From the NCBI RefSeq assembly GCF_019599045.1, contig NZ_CP080623.1, forward strand, positions 1,510,501 to 1,574,500: 64,000 nt of DNA, read 5' to 3'. Positions 7,498 to 17,156 of the stretch are shown here, one piece after another. Position 1 is the stretch's first letter; the number at the start of each line of letters is the position of its first letter. The notes beneath the pieces are model-generated. The model was not told the DNA's origin. It did not search any database and saw only the letters and a program-made list of their open reading frames with translations. A program made the position numbers and the translations under genes. This DNA is from Roseovarius sp. SCSIO 43702 (GTDB taxonomy: Bacteria; Pseudomonadota; Alphaproteobacteria; Rhodobacterales; Rhodobacteraceae).

Positions 7498-9606
7498 GGC
7501 GCGCGCGGTCCGCAGGGCGTGGGCCGCGGTCGCGGCGGGGGCCGGTGCGACGAGAAGCTGCGTCTCGTGCTTCTTGAGACAGCGCCGCGCGGTGGGGCCA
7601 TGCGCGCCGGGATCGCTGCGCAGGGCCGGGAAACGGTCGAAGAGCGCGGCGCGCGCCGTCTCGGAAAGGGCCGACATGCCGCCGGGGCCCGCGTGAAAGC
7701 TCTCGGTCGCGGCGCCTTCGGCATAGATGACCTCGTGCCGGTCGAGCATCAGGTGGATGTAGGTGACGGCGGCGCAGGGGGCGGGACGGATGGCGTCGCC
7801 CTCCACGAGGTGCAGCGCGGAGGCCAGCACCTCGGCCTCGCCGAAAAGAAGCTCGGTCTGCCAGCCGCCGAGAAGGACGCGGTGCTGGGGCGAGACGAGC
7901 AGCGGGCGGCGCGCGCCGGGCAGGGCGCCGGCCTCGAGGCGGATCGGGGCGAAACGGCCTTCGCCGCGCACCGTGCTTGTCCCGATCCAGCGCAGCGGAC
8001 AGATGCCGTGGTCGCGCGTGACGATCCCGTCGCCGGGGCGCAGCGTCTCGATCGGGCGGTCACCGCGATCGGTCAGGATGAGCGTGCCGGGGGTGAAGCA
8101 GATGATGTTCTCGATCTCGGTGAAGTTGACGACCGTGCCGTCGGCCATGGTGAAGCTGCCCGAGAGCCCGCCCGCCGTATCGTCGGTGTTCGAGAAGGTG
8201 ATGTCGCCATAGGTGACGTCGGGGGTGAGGACGAGCGTGTCGCCCGCCGTCTCGTCGCCCTCGCCGCCGGTGATGCTGATGGCCGAACTGCCGGGCTCGC
8301 CCAGGTCGGTGAGGTAGAAGGTGTCGTCGCCGTCGCCGCCGAGCGCCGTATCGCCCTGGGCCACGTGGATGGCATCGTTGCCCGCGCCACCCTCGAGCGT
8401 GTCCGCGCCGGTGCCGCCGAAGAGCGTGTCGTCACCGCCTTCGCCGTAGATCGCGTCATTGCCCGCGCCGCCCAGCAGGCGGTCGTCGCCATCGGGCGGC
8501 ACCACGGTGTCGAAATGGATGTCGCTGACATTGATGGCCTGGGTGCCGTTCAGGCCGTTGGAATAGGAGATGTCGATGCGCGCGACGGGACCGGCGATCT
8601 CGATCAGGACCGACCCGGCTTCGTCATTGTTGCCGGTCGCCACGTTGCCCGAGGTGATGGTGTTGCCGGAGACGGTCTGGGTGCCGCCCGGCGTGATGGT
8701 GACGGCGACGGCGTTTCCGTCGGCGTCGAAGGCGTTGACGGTGACGATGTCGCGGTGATTGCCGCTGCCCCAGTCGACGTCCGAAAGGCGGAACGAGACG
8801 TTCTGCACCTCGTCCGACATGGCGCTGCCCGACCGCGCCGCGAAGTCGATGCGCGTGGTCGAGGAGGCCCCGTCGCCATTGGCATAGAGCCGCAATGCCG
8901 AGTTGCGGTCGAAGGGTTCGCCCGTGTCGGCCCAGATCGTCGCGGTGTCGATCTCGAAGGTGGGGTTGTTGTTGCCGTTGTCGGTGAAGCCGACGGTCAC
9001 GTCCATTTCGCCGGTCGAGAAGGTGAAGCCGCCCGAGAGGTCTTCGCCATCCGCGCCTAGGGTTTCCCAGGTGAGCGCCTCGGCAACCGATGTGGCGCCG
9101 TTGCTGTCGCCGTGGATCACGTCGCTGCCGCCGCCCGCGACGACCGTGTCGTTCCCGCCGCCCGCCGTGACGGTATCCGCGCCCGCGCCGCTTGCGATCG
9201 AATCGTCGCCCGCTCCGCTTCTTATGTCGTCATTGGCGTCGGGACTGCCGATCTGGTCGCCGTCGCTGTCGGTGTAGCTGCCGTCGATGACGTCGTCGCC
9301 GGTGGTTCCCCCGACGATGCCGTCGGCATCGCTGTGGGAGGTGGGAGGAAGGGTCTGGACCGCGCCGCCGCTCGGAGTGCCGAACGGAGCATTGTCCGGC
9401 ACGAAGTAGACATTGCCGTTCGTCGCCTCGTAATAGGTGCCCGGCTGATTGTTGACCGGGAAGGTGAAGCCCCAGATCGTCGTCGTGTAGTTGTATTGGC
9501 CGGCGCCGAGATCCTCCTGGATGAGGAAATCGGTCAGGCTCATCACGATCGTGTCCGAGACATCGAGCGTGCCGTTTCCGAGCTGGACGAGATATCCCTG
9601 GGGCAT
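7492..9606 (-). CDS. RTX (hemolysin-type calcium-binding) protein with C-terminal Hint domain
   Basis: A 704-residue protein; ATG 9606 chosen for GGAAGG just upstream. Residues 1-90 are an uncharacterised N-terminal module. RTX nonapeptide repeats (GGxGxDxxx) occur at about 103-167 and 372-430, flanking a beta-rich region (175-365). A Hint (hedgehog/intein) domain runs from about C503 (ICFTPGTLI, the expected splicing/cleavage Cys) through GDRPIETLRPGD and SPQHRVLL (H575, block-B-like). There is no N-terminal signal peptide; RTX repeats bind Ca2+ and usually mark type I secretion. The Hint domain suggests autocleavage, perhaps with attachment of the passenger. No secretion genes are adjacent. 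Confidence 0.88.
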   Translation of the reverse strand: MPQGYLVQLGNGTLDVSDTIVMSLTDFLIQEDLGAGQYNYTTTIWGFTFPVNNQPGTYYEATNGNVYFVPDNAPFGTPSGGAVQTLPPTSHSDADGIVGGTTGDDVIDGSYTDSDGDQIGSPDANDDIRSGAGDDSIASGAGADTVTAGGGNDTVVAGGGSDVIHGDSNGATSVAEALTWETLGADGEDLSGGFTFSTGEMDVTVGFTDNGNNNPTFEIDTATIWADTGEPFDRNSALRLYANGDGASSTTRIDFAARSGSAMSDEVQNVSFRLSDVDWGSGNHRDIVTVNAFDADGNAVAVTITPGGTQTVSGNTITSGNVATGNNDEAGSVLIEIAGPVARIDISYSNGLNGTQAINVSDIHFDTVVPPDGDDRLLGGAGNDAIYGEGGDDTLFGGTGADTLEGGAGNDAIHVAQGDTALGGDGDDTFYLTDLGEPGSSAISITGGEGDETAGDTLVLTPDVTYGDITFSNTDDTAGGLSGSFTMADGTVVNFTEIENIICFTPGTLILTDRGDRPIETLRPGDGIVTRDHGICPLRWIGTSTVRGEGRFAPIRLEAGALPGARRPLLVSPQHRVLLGGWQTELLFGEAEVLASALHLVEGDAIRPAPCAAVTYIHLMLDRHEVIYAEGAATESFHAGPGGMSALSETARAALFDRFPALRSDPGAHGPTARRCLKKHETQLLVAPAPAATAAHALRTARAA

Positions 9607-9794
9607 GGGGCCTTCCGGTGACTGTTTCCAAAGTGGATACAGAGCGTCCAAGGCTGATTTTCGATGAGATTTCGACAAATTCGCGACGACTGCGGCGGGA
9701 TTGCGGCGTCGGGGCTGGTGCCGGGCGGTGTTTTCCGGCACGGGAAACGGGATGGAGACCGTGTCATTCTCCGCATCGCCGAAGGAGGCCGCGC

Positions 9795-10247
9795 ATGACA
9801 AAATGGATCGACCTGCCGCCCGTCTGGCTGGCCGCCTTCGCCGCGCTGGCCTGGATGCAGGCGCGGTATTTCGATTTCGGGCTGGATTTCGGCGGGGCGT
9901 GGGCCGACCTGGCGGGCGGGATCCTGGTGGGCGGTGGGCTCCTGCTCATCGCGCTGGCGATCGTGGAGTTTCGCCGCGCCCGCACCACCGTCATGCCCCA
10001 TGCCGAGGCCGAACGCCTGATCCGGTCGGGCATATTCAAGCGTTCGCGCAACCCGATCTACCTGGGCGACGTGATGATCCTCGCGGGGCTTGTCCTGCGC
10101 TGGGACGCGGTGCTGGCGCTGCCGCTTGTCCCGATCCTGCTCTGGGTGCTGGAGCGGCGGTTCGTCATTCCCGAGGAAAACCGCCTGCGCCGGAAGTTCC
10201 GCGCCGATTTCGCCCGGTATTGCCAGACGACGCGACGTTGGATTTGA
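9795..10247 (+). CDS. Isoprenylcysteine carboxyl methyltransferase / phospholipid methyltransferase family membrane protein
   Basis: A 150-residue protein from ATG 9795 with GAAGGAGG upstream. It has about four membrane segments ([52 protein letters not shown]). The family signature is visible: [15 protein letters not shown] followed by [10 protein letters not shown]...[19 protein letters not shown], the SAM-binding C-terminal motif of the ICMT/PEMT superfamily. In bacteria these enzymes methylate lipids or unknown small targets; the substrate is unknown. It is divergent from the Hint gene. Confidence 0.82.
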   Translation: MTKWIDLPPVWLAAFAALAWMQARYFDFGLDFGGAWADLAGGILVGGGLLLIALAIVEFRRARTTVMPHAEAERLIRSGIFKRSRNPIYLGDVMILAGLVLRWDAVLALPLVPILLWVLERRFVIPEENRLRRKFRADFARYCQTTRRWI

Positions 10248-10356
10248 CAGCGGCACATTCTTCATCTCGCATCCGCGGCATGAATATGGAATAACGACGC
10301 CCACGCGGAGGATTGCCACGCGCGGAGCGAATGGCGACAGCGAAGGGGGACAGACA

Positions 10357-11934
10357 GTGAAGATCGGAACACCCAAGGAGGTGATCGAGGGCGAGGCGCG
10401 GGTGGCCATGACGCCCGCCTCGGCGCGCGAATTGCAGAAGCTGGGCCACGAATGCCTGATCGAGGCGGGGGCGGGCGCGCAGGCCGGCTTTTCGGATGCC
10501 GACTACAAGGCGGCCGGCGTCGAGGTGATGAAGAGCGCCGCCGCGCTGTGGAAGGCTGCCGACGTGGTGGCCAAGGTGCGCGTGCCGACCGACACCGAGC
10601 TGAAGCGGCTCAGGAAGGGGCAGACGCTCATCTCGTTCTTCAACCCCTCGGGCAATGACGCGCAGATGGAGGCCGCCGCCGAGAAGGGCGCCACGGTCAT
10701 CGCCATGGAGATGGTGCCGCGCATCAGCCGCGCGCAGAAGATGGACGCGCTGTCGTCCATGGCCAATATCGCGGGTTATCGCGCCGTCATCGAGGCGGCG
10801 AGCAACTTCCCGCGCCTGATGACCGGCCAGGTGACCGCCGCGGGCAAGGTGCCGCCGGCGAAGGTTCTGGTGGTGGGGGCGGGCGTGGCCGGGCTGGCCG
10901 CGATCGGGGCCTCGACGAGCCTCGGCGCGATCACCTATGCCTTCGACGTGCGCCCGGAAGTGGCCGAGCAGATCGAGAGCATGGGCGCCGAGTTCGTGTT
11001 CCTCGAGTTCGACGAGGAGGACGCGCAGGACGGGGCCGCGACGGGCGGCTATGCCGCGCCGTCCTCCCCTGAGTTCCGCGAGGCGCAGCTTGCCAAGTTC
11101 CGCGAGCTGGCGCCCGAGATGGACATCGTGATCACCACCGCGCTGATCCCCGGCCGCGATGCGCCGGTCCTCTGGACCGCCGACATGGTCGAGGCGATGA
11201 AGCCCGGAAGCGTCATCGTGGACCTGGCCGCCGAGCGGGGCGGCAACTGCGAATTGACCGAGCCCGACGAGAAGATCGTCACCAAGAACGGTGTGACCAT
11301 CGTGGGCTACACCGACTTCCCGAGCCGCATGGCGGCGCAATCCTCGACCCTCTACGCCACGAACATACGGCACATGCTGACCGATCTGACACCGGCGAAG
11401 GATGGCAAGATCGCGCATGACATGGAGGATGACGTGATCCGCGGCGCGACCGTCACGCATGGCGGAGAGATCACGTGGCCGCCGCCACCGCCCAAGGTGC
11501 AGGCCATCGCCGCGAAGCCCAAGGCGCAGCCGCCGCGCGAGCTCACTGCAGACGAGCGGCGGGCGCAGGAGGTGGCCGCGTTCAAGGAGCAGACGAAGCG
11601 CCAGGTGACGCTCATCGGTGTCGGCGCGGTGCTTCTGCTGGCGGTTGGCCTCGTGGCCCCGGCGAGCTTCATGCAGCATTTCATCGTCTTCGTGCTCGCG
11701 GTCTTCGTGGGCTTCCAGGTGATCTGGGGCGTGAGCCACAGCCTGCACACGCCGCTCATGGCGGTGACGAACGCGATCTCGTCGATCATCATCCTGGGCG
11801 CGCTCATGCAGATGGGATCGGGGTCGTTTCTCGTGATCCTGCTGGCGGCGCTGAGTGTCTTCATGGCCGGGATCAACATCTTCGGCGGCTTCCTCGTCAC
11901 GCGGCGCATGCTCGCCATGTTCCAGAAATCCTGA
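10357..11934 (+). CDS. pntA: NAD(P) transhydrogenase subunit alpha
   Basis: A 525-residue protein; GTG 10357 has AGGGGGA upstream and gives the family start MKIGTPKE. It contains the NAD(H)-binding domain I ([17 protein letters not shown]ossmann loop, [38 protein letters not shown]) and a C-terminal membrane part with four hydrophobic segments from about residue 415. With PntB it forms the proton-translocating transhydrogenase that makes NADPH from NADH using the proton gradient. pntB follows after 13 bases. Confidence 0.97.
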   Translation: MKIGTPKEVIEGEARVAMTPASARELQKLGHECLIEAGAGAQAGFSDADYKAAGVEVMKSAAALWKAADVVAKVRVPTDTELKRLRKGQTLISFFNPSGNDAQMEAAAEKGATVIAMEMVPRISRAQKMDALSSMANIAGYRAVIEAASNFPRLMTGQVTAAGKVPPAKVLVVGAGVAGLAAIGASTSLGAITYAFDVRPEVAEQIESMGAEFVFLEFDEEDAQDGAATGGYAAPSSPEFREAQLAKFRELAPEMDIVITTALIPGRDAPVLWTADMVEAMKPGSVIVDLAAERGGNCELTEPDEKIVTKNGVTIVGYTDFPSRMAAQSSTLYATNIRHMLTDLTPAKDGKIAHDMEDDVIRGATVTHGGEITWPPPPPKVQAIAAKPKAQPPRELTADERRAQEVAAFKEQTKRQVTLIGVGAVLLLAVGLVAPASFMQHFIVFVLAVFVGFQVIWGVSHSLHTPLMAVTNAISSIIILGALMQMGSGSFLVILLAALSVFMAGINIFGGFLVTRRMLAMFQKS

Positions 11935-11947
11935 AGGGGGCTGCGTC

Positions 11948-13390
11948 ATGGATTACGGATTCACCACGGCGGCCTATGTGGTCGCGGCTGTTCTCTTCAT
12001 CCTCTCGCTGGGGGGCCTCTCGGGGCAGGAAAGCGCGAAACGCGCGGTCTGGTACGGGATCGCGGGCATGGCGCTGGCCGTGCTGGCAACGCTCATCGGG
12101 CCGGGGTCGGGGCTGTGGCTGCTGTCGCTGCTGCTGATCGCGGGCGGTGGCGTGATCGGCTACCAGCTTGCGACCCGCGTGGGCATGACGCAGATGCCCG
12201 AGCTTGTGGCGGGGATGCACGCGCTGGTGGGCCTCGCCGCCGTCTTCGTGGGCTTCAACGCGCATTTCGAGATCGGCAACGCTGCCCGCGCGGTGGCGGA
12301 AGGCCCGGTGGCCGTGGCCGAGCTTGGCGCCTTCGCAACGCTCGTGGCCAAGAAAACGGCGGTCGAGATCAATATCCTGCGGGTCGAGCTGTTCCTCGGC
12401 ATCCTGATCGGAGCGATCACCTTCACCGGGTCGGTCATCGCCTATGGCAAGCTTGCCGGGCGCGTGTCGTCGGCGGCGAAGAAGCTGCCGGGGGGCCATG
12501 CGCTCAACGCCGCGGCGGGTGTCGTGGCGGTGCTCTGCCTCTTCTGGTACCTGGGCTCGGGCGGGTTCCTGCCCTTGTTCCTGATGACGCTGGCCGCGCT
12601 TTTCGTGGGCTATCACCTGATCATGGGCATCGGCGGCGCGGACATGCCGGTCGTGGTCTCGATGCTCAACAGCTATTCCGGCTGGGCGGCGGCGGCGATC
12701 GGGTTCAGCCTCGGCAATGACCTCCTGATCGTGGTGGGCGCACTCGTGGGCTCTTCGGGTGCGATCCTGAGCTACATCATGTGCAAGGCGATGAACCGGC
12801 ATTTCGTGAGCGTGATCCTCGGTGGCTTCGGCGGTCCGGGCGGCGAGCAGATGGCCGTCGAAGGCGAGCAGGTGGCGATCGAGGTCGACGGCGTGGCCGC
12901 CGCGCTGAACGAGGCCGACAGCGTGATCATCGTTCCCGGCTACGGCATGGCCGTGGCGCAGGCGCAGCAGGCGGTGAGCGAGTTGACCAGCAAGCTGCGC
13001 GCCAAGGGCAAGAAGGTACGGTTCGCGATTCATCCCGTGGCAGGCCGGCTTCCGGGGCATATGAACGTGCTTCTGGCCGAGGCGAAGGTGCCTTACGACA
13101 TCGTGCTCGAGATGGACGAGATCAACGACGATTTCCCCGCGACCGACGTGGCGATCGTCATCGGCTCGAACGACATCGTGAACCCCGCCGCGCAGGACGA
13201 CCCGAACAGCCCGATCGCCGGGATGCCGGTGCTCGAGGTGTGGAAGGCGAAACAGGTCTTCGTCAGCAAGCGCGGGCAGGGCACCGGGTATTCCGGCATC
13301 GAGAACCCGCTCTTCTACAAGGAGAACACGCGGATGTTCTACGGCGATGCGAAGGAGAGCGTGACGAAGCTGCTGGCGTTGATCGAGTGA
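11948..13390 (+). CDS. pntB: NAD(P) transhydrogenase subunit beta
   Basis: A 480-residue protein, full length. Eight or nine membrane segments fill residues 1-280 ([17 protein letters not shown] and [26 protein letters not shown] are hallmark stretches). The NADP(H)-binding domain III follows: [37 protein letters not shown] and [10 protein letters not shown]. It has GAAGGGGG upstream, is 13 bases from pntA, and ends 25 bases before the convergent ABC permease gene. Confidence 0.97.
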   Translation: MDYGFTTAAYVVAAVLFILSLGGLSGQESAKRAVWYGIAGMALAVLATLIGPGSGLWLLSLLLIAGGGVIGYQLATRVGMTQMPELVAGMHALVGLAAVFVGFNAHFEIGNAARAVAEGPVAVAELGAFATLVAKKTAVEINILRVELFLGILIGAITFTGSVIAYGKLAGRVSSAAKKLPGGHALNAAAGVVAVLCLFWYLGSGGFLPLFLMTLAALFVGYHLIMGIGGADMPVVVSMLNSYSGWAAAAIGFSLGNDLLIVVGALVGSSGAILSYIMCKAMNRHFVSVILGGFGGPGGEQMAVEGEQVAIEVDGVAAALNEADSVIIVPGYGMAVAQAQQAVSELTSKLRAKGKKVRFAIHPVAGRLPGHMNVLLAEAKVPYDIVLEMDEINDDFPATDVAIVIGSNDIVNPAAQDDPNSPIAGMPVLEVWKAKQVFVSKRGQGTGYSGIENPLFYKENTRMFYGDAKESVTKLLALIE

Positions 13391-13415
13391 GGTGAGGCGC
13401 GCGGCTTCGCGGCAC

Positions 13416-14255
13416 TCATGCGCGCCGGTCGAGCCGGTCGCGCAGCCCGTCGCCCAGGTAGGTCACGCAAAGCACGGTGAGCGAGATCATCGCGCCGGGC
13501 CAGATCACCTGCGCGGGCCGGTCGGCGAGCTGTGCGGCGCCGTCGGCCAGCATCCGGCCCCAGCTTGCCGTGTCGGGCGGGAAGCCCACGCCGAGGAAGC
13601 TGAGCGCGCTTTCGGTGACGATGGCATTGGCCACGCCGAGTGCGCCGGAGACGAGGATCGCCGAGGCGCAATGCGGCAGGATGTGGCGCAGGACGAGCGC
13701 GCCGCGCGTGGCCCCGCCCGCGATCGCCGCGGTGATGAAGTCGCGCTGCATCAGCCCCAGCACGAGCGCGCGCACGACGCGGGCGGTGGGCATCCAGCTT
13801 GTCGCGCCGATGGCGACGACGATCAGCAGGAAAAGCCCCGAGACATCGCCCAGCCCCCGCGTGAGCGCGTCGCGGAAGAGCATGACCGCCACCAGCAGCA
13901 GCGGCAGGACCGGGAGCGACAGGAAGAGGTCGGTGAGGCGCATGAGCCAGCCGTCGAGCGCGCGCCAGAGGCCGGCCAGGCCCCCTATCGCCGTGCCGAG
14001 CGCCACCGAGAGCGCCATCGCCGCGAGCCCCACCGAGAGCGTCAGCCTGCCGCCCGCCATGAGCCGCGCGAGCATGTCCCGGCCCAGCCGGTCGGTGCCG
14101 AGCGGATGGGCCGCGCCGGGGGGCGCGTTGCGGGCGGTGAGGTCCATCGCCTCGGGCGGGACGGGCCAGACGAGCGGGCCCAGCGCCACGCCGAGGATGA
14201 GCGCGAGGAGCGTTCCCCCCGGCAGCCAGAGTGCAAGCGGCGCGCGGCGCCTCAT
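13416..14255 (-). CDS. Peptide-type ABC transporter permease (DppC/OppC-like)
   Basis: A 279-residue inner-membrane permease. The DppC-type N-terminal feature HPLGTDRLGRDMLARLM is present, followed by five to six membrane segments and the cytoplasmic coupling (EAA) loop in DFITAAIAGGATRGALVLRHILPH. The start overlaps the stop of the other permease by four bases (ATGA), so the genes are co-translated. It pairs with the DppB-like protein to form the channel. The substrate is probably a peptide or peptide-like nutrient. Confidence 0.92.
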   Translation of the reverse strand: MRRRAPLALWLPGGTLLALILGVALGPLVWPVPPEAMDLTARNAPPGAAHPLGTDRLGRDMLARLMAGGRLTLSVGLAAMALSVALGTAIGGLAGLWRALDGWLMRLTDLFLSLPVLPLLLVAVMLFRDALTRGLGDVSGLFLLIVVAIGATSWMPTARVVRALVLGLMQRDFITAAIAGGATRGALVLRHILPHCASAILVSGALGVANAIVTESALSFLGVGFPPDTASWGRMLADGAAQLADRPAQVIWPGAMISLTVLCVTYLGDGLRDRLDRRA

Positions 14256-15256
14256 GGCCGCACCCGCGGGTCGAGCCAGCCGTGCAGCAGGTCGGCCAGA
14301 ATGTTGAAGAGGACGATCAGCGCGGCCATGAGGAAGGTCACGGTGCGCACAACCGGCCAGTCGGCGGCCTGGAGCGCCGAGATGAGAAGCTGCCCGATGC
14401 CGTTCACCCGGAAGATCTGTTCGGTGATGACGGCGCCGCCGAAGACCTGCGGCAGACCCAGCGCCGCGATGGTGACGACCGGCACGAGCGCGTTGCGCGC
14501 GGCGTGGGCGGTGAGGACCGTGACCTCGGGCAGGCCGCGGGCGCGGGCCGCCTGCACGTAGAGCGCGCCCATCTCGTCGAGCATCGCCGCGCGCATGTAG
14601 CGCGCGAGAAGCGCCGTCGTCTGGAGCGACAGGACCGCGACCGGGAGCACCATCTGCCATATCTGCGTCCCGAGGGAGCGAAGCCCCGTCACCTGGTGCG
14701 TGGTGTCGTAGACGGACGGGAACCAGCCCAGCCAGACCGCGAAGACGAGGATGAGCAGGAGACCCGAGAAGAAGGGCGGGATCGCGTAGCCCAGCATCAT
14801 CGCGCCGGTGCCCAGATGATCGAGGAGCGAGTATTGCCGCCAGGCCGAGACCGCCCCGATGGGCAGCGCGAGCGCGAGGCCGACCGCGTAGGCAAGGCCC
14901 ACCATCCAGAGGGTCTGGGGCAGGCGCTCGGCCACGATCTCCATCACCGGAGCCCGCGACTGCCACGACAGGATGCGCGGCGCGTCGCCGGCGAGGTCGG
15001 TCCCGAAAGCCGCGTCGAGCGCGATGCGCGGCTCGACCCAGAGAAGCTGTTTCAGCCAGAGAAGAAAGCGCAGCGACGGCGGATCGCCAAGGCCCAGCGC
15101 CGCGCGCATCTCGGCGCGCACGGCATCCGAGACGGTGAGCGGCACCTGCGCCATGGGATCGCCCGGCGCCGCTTCGAGAAGCGCGAAGATGACGAGCGCG
15201 ATCACCAGGAGCGTGGGGATCGCGAGGAGAAGCCGCCGGATCACGAAGCGTGTCAT
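14252..15256 (-). CDS. Peptide-type ABC transporter permease (DppB/OppB-like)
   Basis: A 334-residue permease. It has the DppB-type start (FVIRRLLLAIPTLLVIALVIFALLEAAPGDP), the periplasmic insert, and the coupling loop VQAARARGLPEVTVLTAHAARNALVPVVT. It ends GQLLISALQAADWPVVRTVTFLMA as usual for the family. Its ATG overlaps the TGA of the binding-protein gene by four bases and its own stop overlaps the next permease, so binding protein, DppB-like and DppC-like proteins form one tight operon. Confidence 0.92.
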   Translation of the reverse strand: MTRFVIRRLLLAIPTLLVIALVIFALLEAAPGDPMAQVPLTVSDAVRAEMRAALGLGDPPSLRFLLWLKQLLWVEPRIALDAAFGTDLAGDAPRILSWQSRAPVMEIVAERLPQTLWMVGLAYAVGLALALPIGAVSAWRQYSLLDHLGTGAMMLGYAIPPFFSGLLLILVFAVWLGWFPSVYDTTHQVTGLRSLGTQIWQMVLPVAVLSLQTTALLARYMRAAMLDEMGALYVQAARARGLPEVTVLTAHAARNALVPVVTIAALGLPQVFGGAVITEQIFRVNGIGQLLISALQAADWPVVRTVTFLMAALIVLFNILADLLHGWLDPRVRP

Positions 15257-16986
15257 TCGGGGGGCAGGCGGTGCCAGTCGGCGATGTTCCAGAGCTCTCC
15301 GTCCCAGGCGTTCATCACGACGCCGCCCAGATCGCGCGCATGGGCCGAGACGCGGCCGCGATCCACGAGCGGGATCACCACCCGGTTCATCACCAGCATG
15401 TCGTTCATGCGCCGCACCAGCGCGGCACGCGCCTCGAGCCCCGCCGTCTGCGACAGCTCGGCCGCCAGCGCGTCATAGCCGGGATCGCACCAGCGGCTCA
15501 CGTTGGCGCCTTGCCAGCCGTTCGCGGGGGTGGGCGCGGCGTCACAGGTCCAGCCCTCGAGATAGGCTTCGGGATCGGTGCCGGCGTAGTTGCCCGCGAA
15601 CATCTGGAGGTCGGCGAAGAACTTTTGGAACGTGTCGGGGCTGCCGGCGTCGCCGCCGAAGAAGACCGAGGGCTCGATGTTGCGCAGTTCGGTCGCGATG
15701 CCGATCTGCGCCCACCATTGCTTGAGGATGGCCTGGAAATCCTGGCGCACCGCGTTGGTCGAGGTCTGCAGAAGGAGGCGCAGTTCACGTCCCTCCTTCT
15801 CGCGCACGCCGTCGCCGTCGCTGTCGATCCAGCCCGCGGCGTCGAGCGTGGCGCGCGCGGCGTCGAGATCCTGCGTGCGGCACGCGGCATTCGTGTCGGA
15901 GGCGTAGAACTCGGGCGCGGGGATGATGTTGCAGGTCACGCGCCCCGTCTCGCCATAGCCCACCGCGACGAGCGCGGCGCGGTCGATTGCAAGGCTCAGC
16001 GCATCGCGCACGGCCGGATCGGTCAGGATCGGGTGGGGATGCGCGCGGGTCGCGCGCAGGGGACCGAGCGCCGGGTCGGGATCGGTGAAGTTGACCGCGA
16101 TCCGCTCGACCAGGGTGCCGAAGGCTACGACCGCCTCACCATGGCCGCGCGCCAGCATTGCCGCGAGGATCTCGGGCGAAAGCTGAAGGTTCCAGGCATA
16201 GTCGAACTCTTGCGTCTCGAGCACGCTGCGCGCGGCCTCGACCGCGCTGCCACCGCCCTTGAGGATCACCTCGGCGAAGGCGGGCTTGCCGGGTGTGCGA
16301 TAGTTGGGGTTCGCCGTGAGCCGCGCCACGTCGCCGGTGCGGAACTCGGCCACCGTGAACGGGCCGGTGCCGATCGGGGCGAAATTGGCCTCGGTGCAGC
16401 CCGCCGCCGCGGGGCCGAGGCAATCGGCGAATTGCGCGGCCTGGAGGATGGGGGTCTGGGCGCCGACGAAGGGCGCGTAGGGGAAGGGCTTGGGCGCGTC
16501 GAAGGTGATCTCGACCGTGTGATCGTCGAGCGCCTCGACCTTCGCCACGTCGGCGAAGGCGTCACGCTGCGCGCAGCCCGCGCCCTCGGCGGTGCAGTAG
16601 CGCCAGGTGAAGACCACGTCGCGCGCCGTGAGAGGGGTGCCGTCGGACCATGTCACGCCCTGTTTCAGCGACCAGGTGATGCGCGTCAGATCGGCGCTGA
16701 TCCCGCCATTGGTGCGGCTTGGCACGACGCGGGCGAGCCAAGGGACGAGGCGGCCGTTCTCGTCATAGCGCGCGAGCGGTTCGAGGACGGAGGACGCGGC
16801 CTCGATGTCCTTGGTGCCGCCGGTGAGATATGGGTTGAGCGTCGAGGGTGCCTGCCAAAAGAGCACCCGCACCGTGCCGTCGCGGCCGCGCGATTCGACC
16901 GAAGGGTCCGGCGCCACCTGGGCGCCGGCGGGTGCGGCGAGCGCGAGGGCCCAGACGAGCCCGGCTACCAGTCGGAATCCTGTCAC
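15253..16986 (-). CDS. ABC transporter substrate-binding protein, family 5 (oligopeptide type)
   Basis: A 577-residue protein from GTG 16986, which gives a clean signal peptide (TGFRLVAGLVWALALAAPAGAQ); an upstream start would add a non-signal Arg-rich tail. SBP_bac_5 features are visible: QAPSTLNPYLTGGTKD near the start, then LTRITWSLKQGVTWSDGTPLTARDVVFTWRY, which is diagnostic, and later QDFQAILKQWWAQIGIATELRN. It captures the substrate in the periplasm. It is the first gene of the minus-strand transporter operon, divergent from the ATPase gene, with a shared 170-base promoter region. Confidence 0.93.
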   Translation of the reverse strand: MTGFRLVAGLVWALALAAPAGAQVAPDPSVESRGRDGTVRVLFWQAPSTLNPYLTGGTKDIEAASSVLEPLARYDENGRLVPWLARVVPSRTNGGISADLTRITWSLKQGVTWSDGTPLTARDVVFTWRYCTAEGAGCAQRDAFADVAKVEALDDHTVEITFDAPKPFPYAPFVGAQTPILQAAQFADCLGPAAAGCTEANFAPIGTGPFTVAEFRTGDVARLTANPNYRTPGKPAFAEVILKGGGSAVEAARSVLETQEFDYAWNLQLSPEILAAMLARGHGEAVVAFGTLVERIAVNFTDPDPALGPLRATRAHPHPILTDPAVRDALSLAIDRAALVAVGYGETGRVTCNIIPAPEFYASDTNAACRTQDLDAARATLDAAGWIDSDGDGVREKEGRELRLLLQTSTNAVRQDFQAILKQWWAQIGIATELRNIEPSVFFGGDAGSPDTFQKFFADLQMFAGNYAGTDPEAYLEGWTCDAAPTPANGWQGANVSRWCDPGYDALAAELSQTAGLEARAALVRRMNDMLVMNRVVIPLVDRGRVSAHARDLGGVVMNAWDGELWNIADWHRLPPE

Positions 16987-17156
16987 TGTCCTGTCCGCCC
17001 TCCCAGAGATTTCCCGGATCGTCCCCCGGTCTTCTCGCCCATATTCGCCGCTTTGACCATGGCGGATTTTGCATCGACCTTGCCCCGCGCGCGTGCGAGT
17101 TTGCACCGCGATCCGATCCGTTGCCGCGAAAAGGCGAGAAATGCGTGTGCGTCGTC

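Noticed and set aside
8370..9300. Periodic GC-rich repeats that look like a CRISPR or minisatellite
   Set aside because: They encode Gly-Asp RTX nonapeptides in frame and have no constant spacer or repeat identity.
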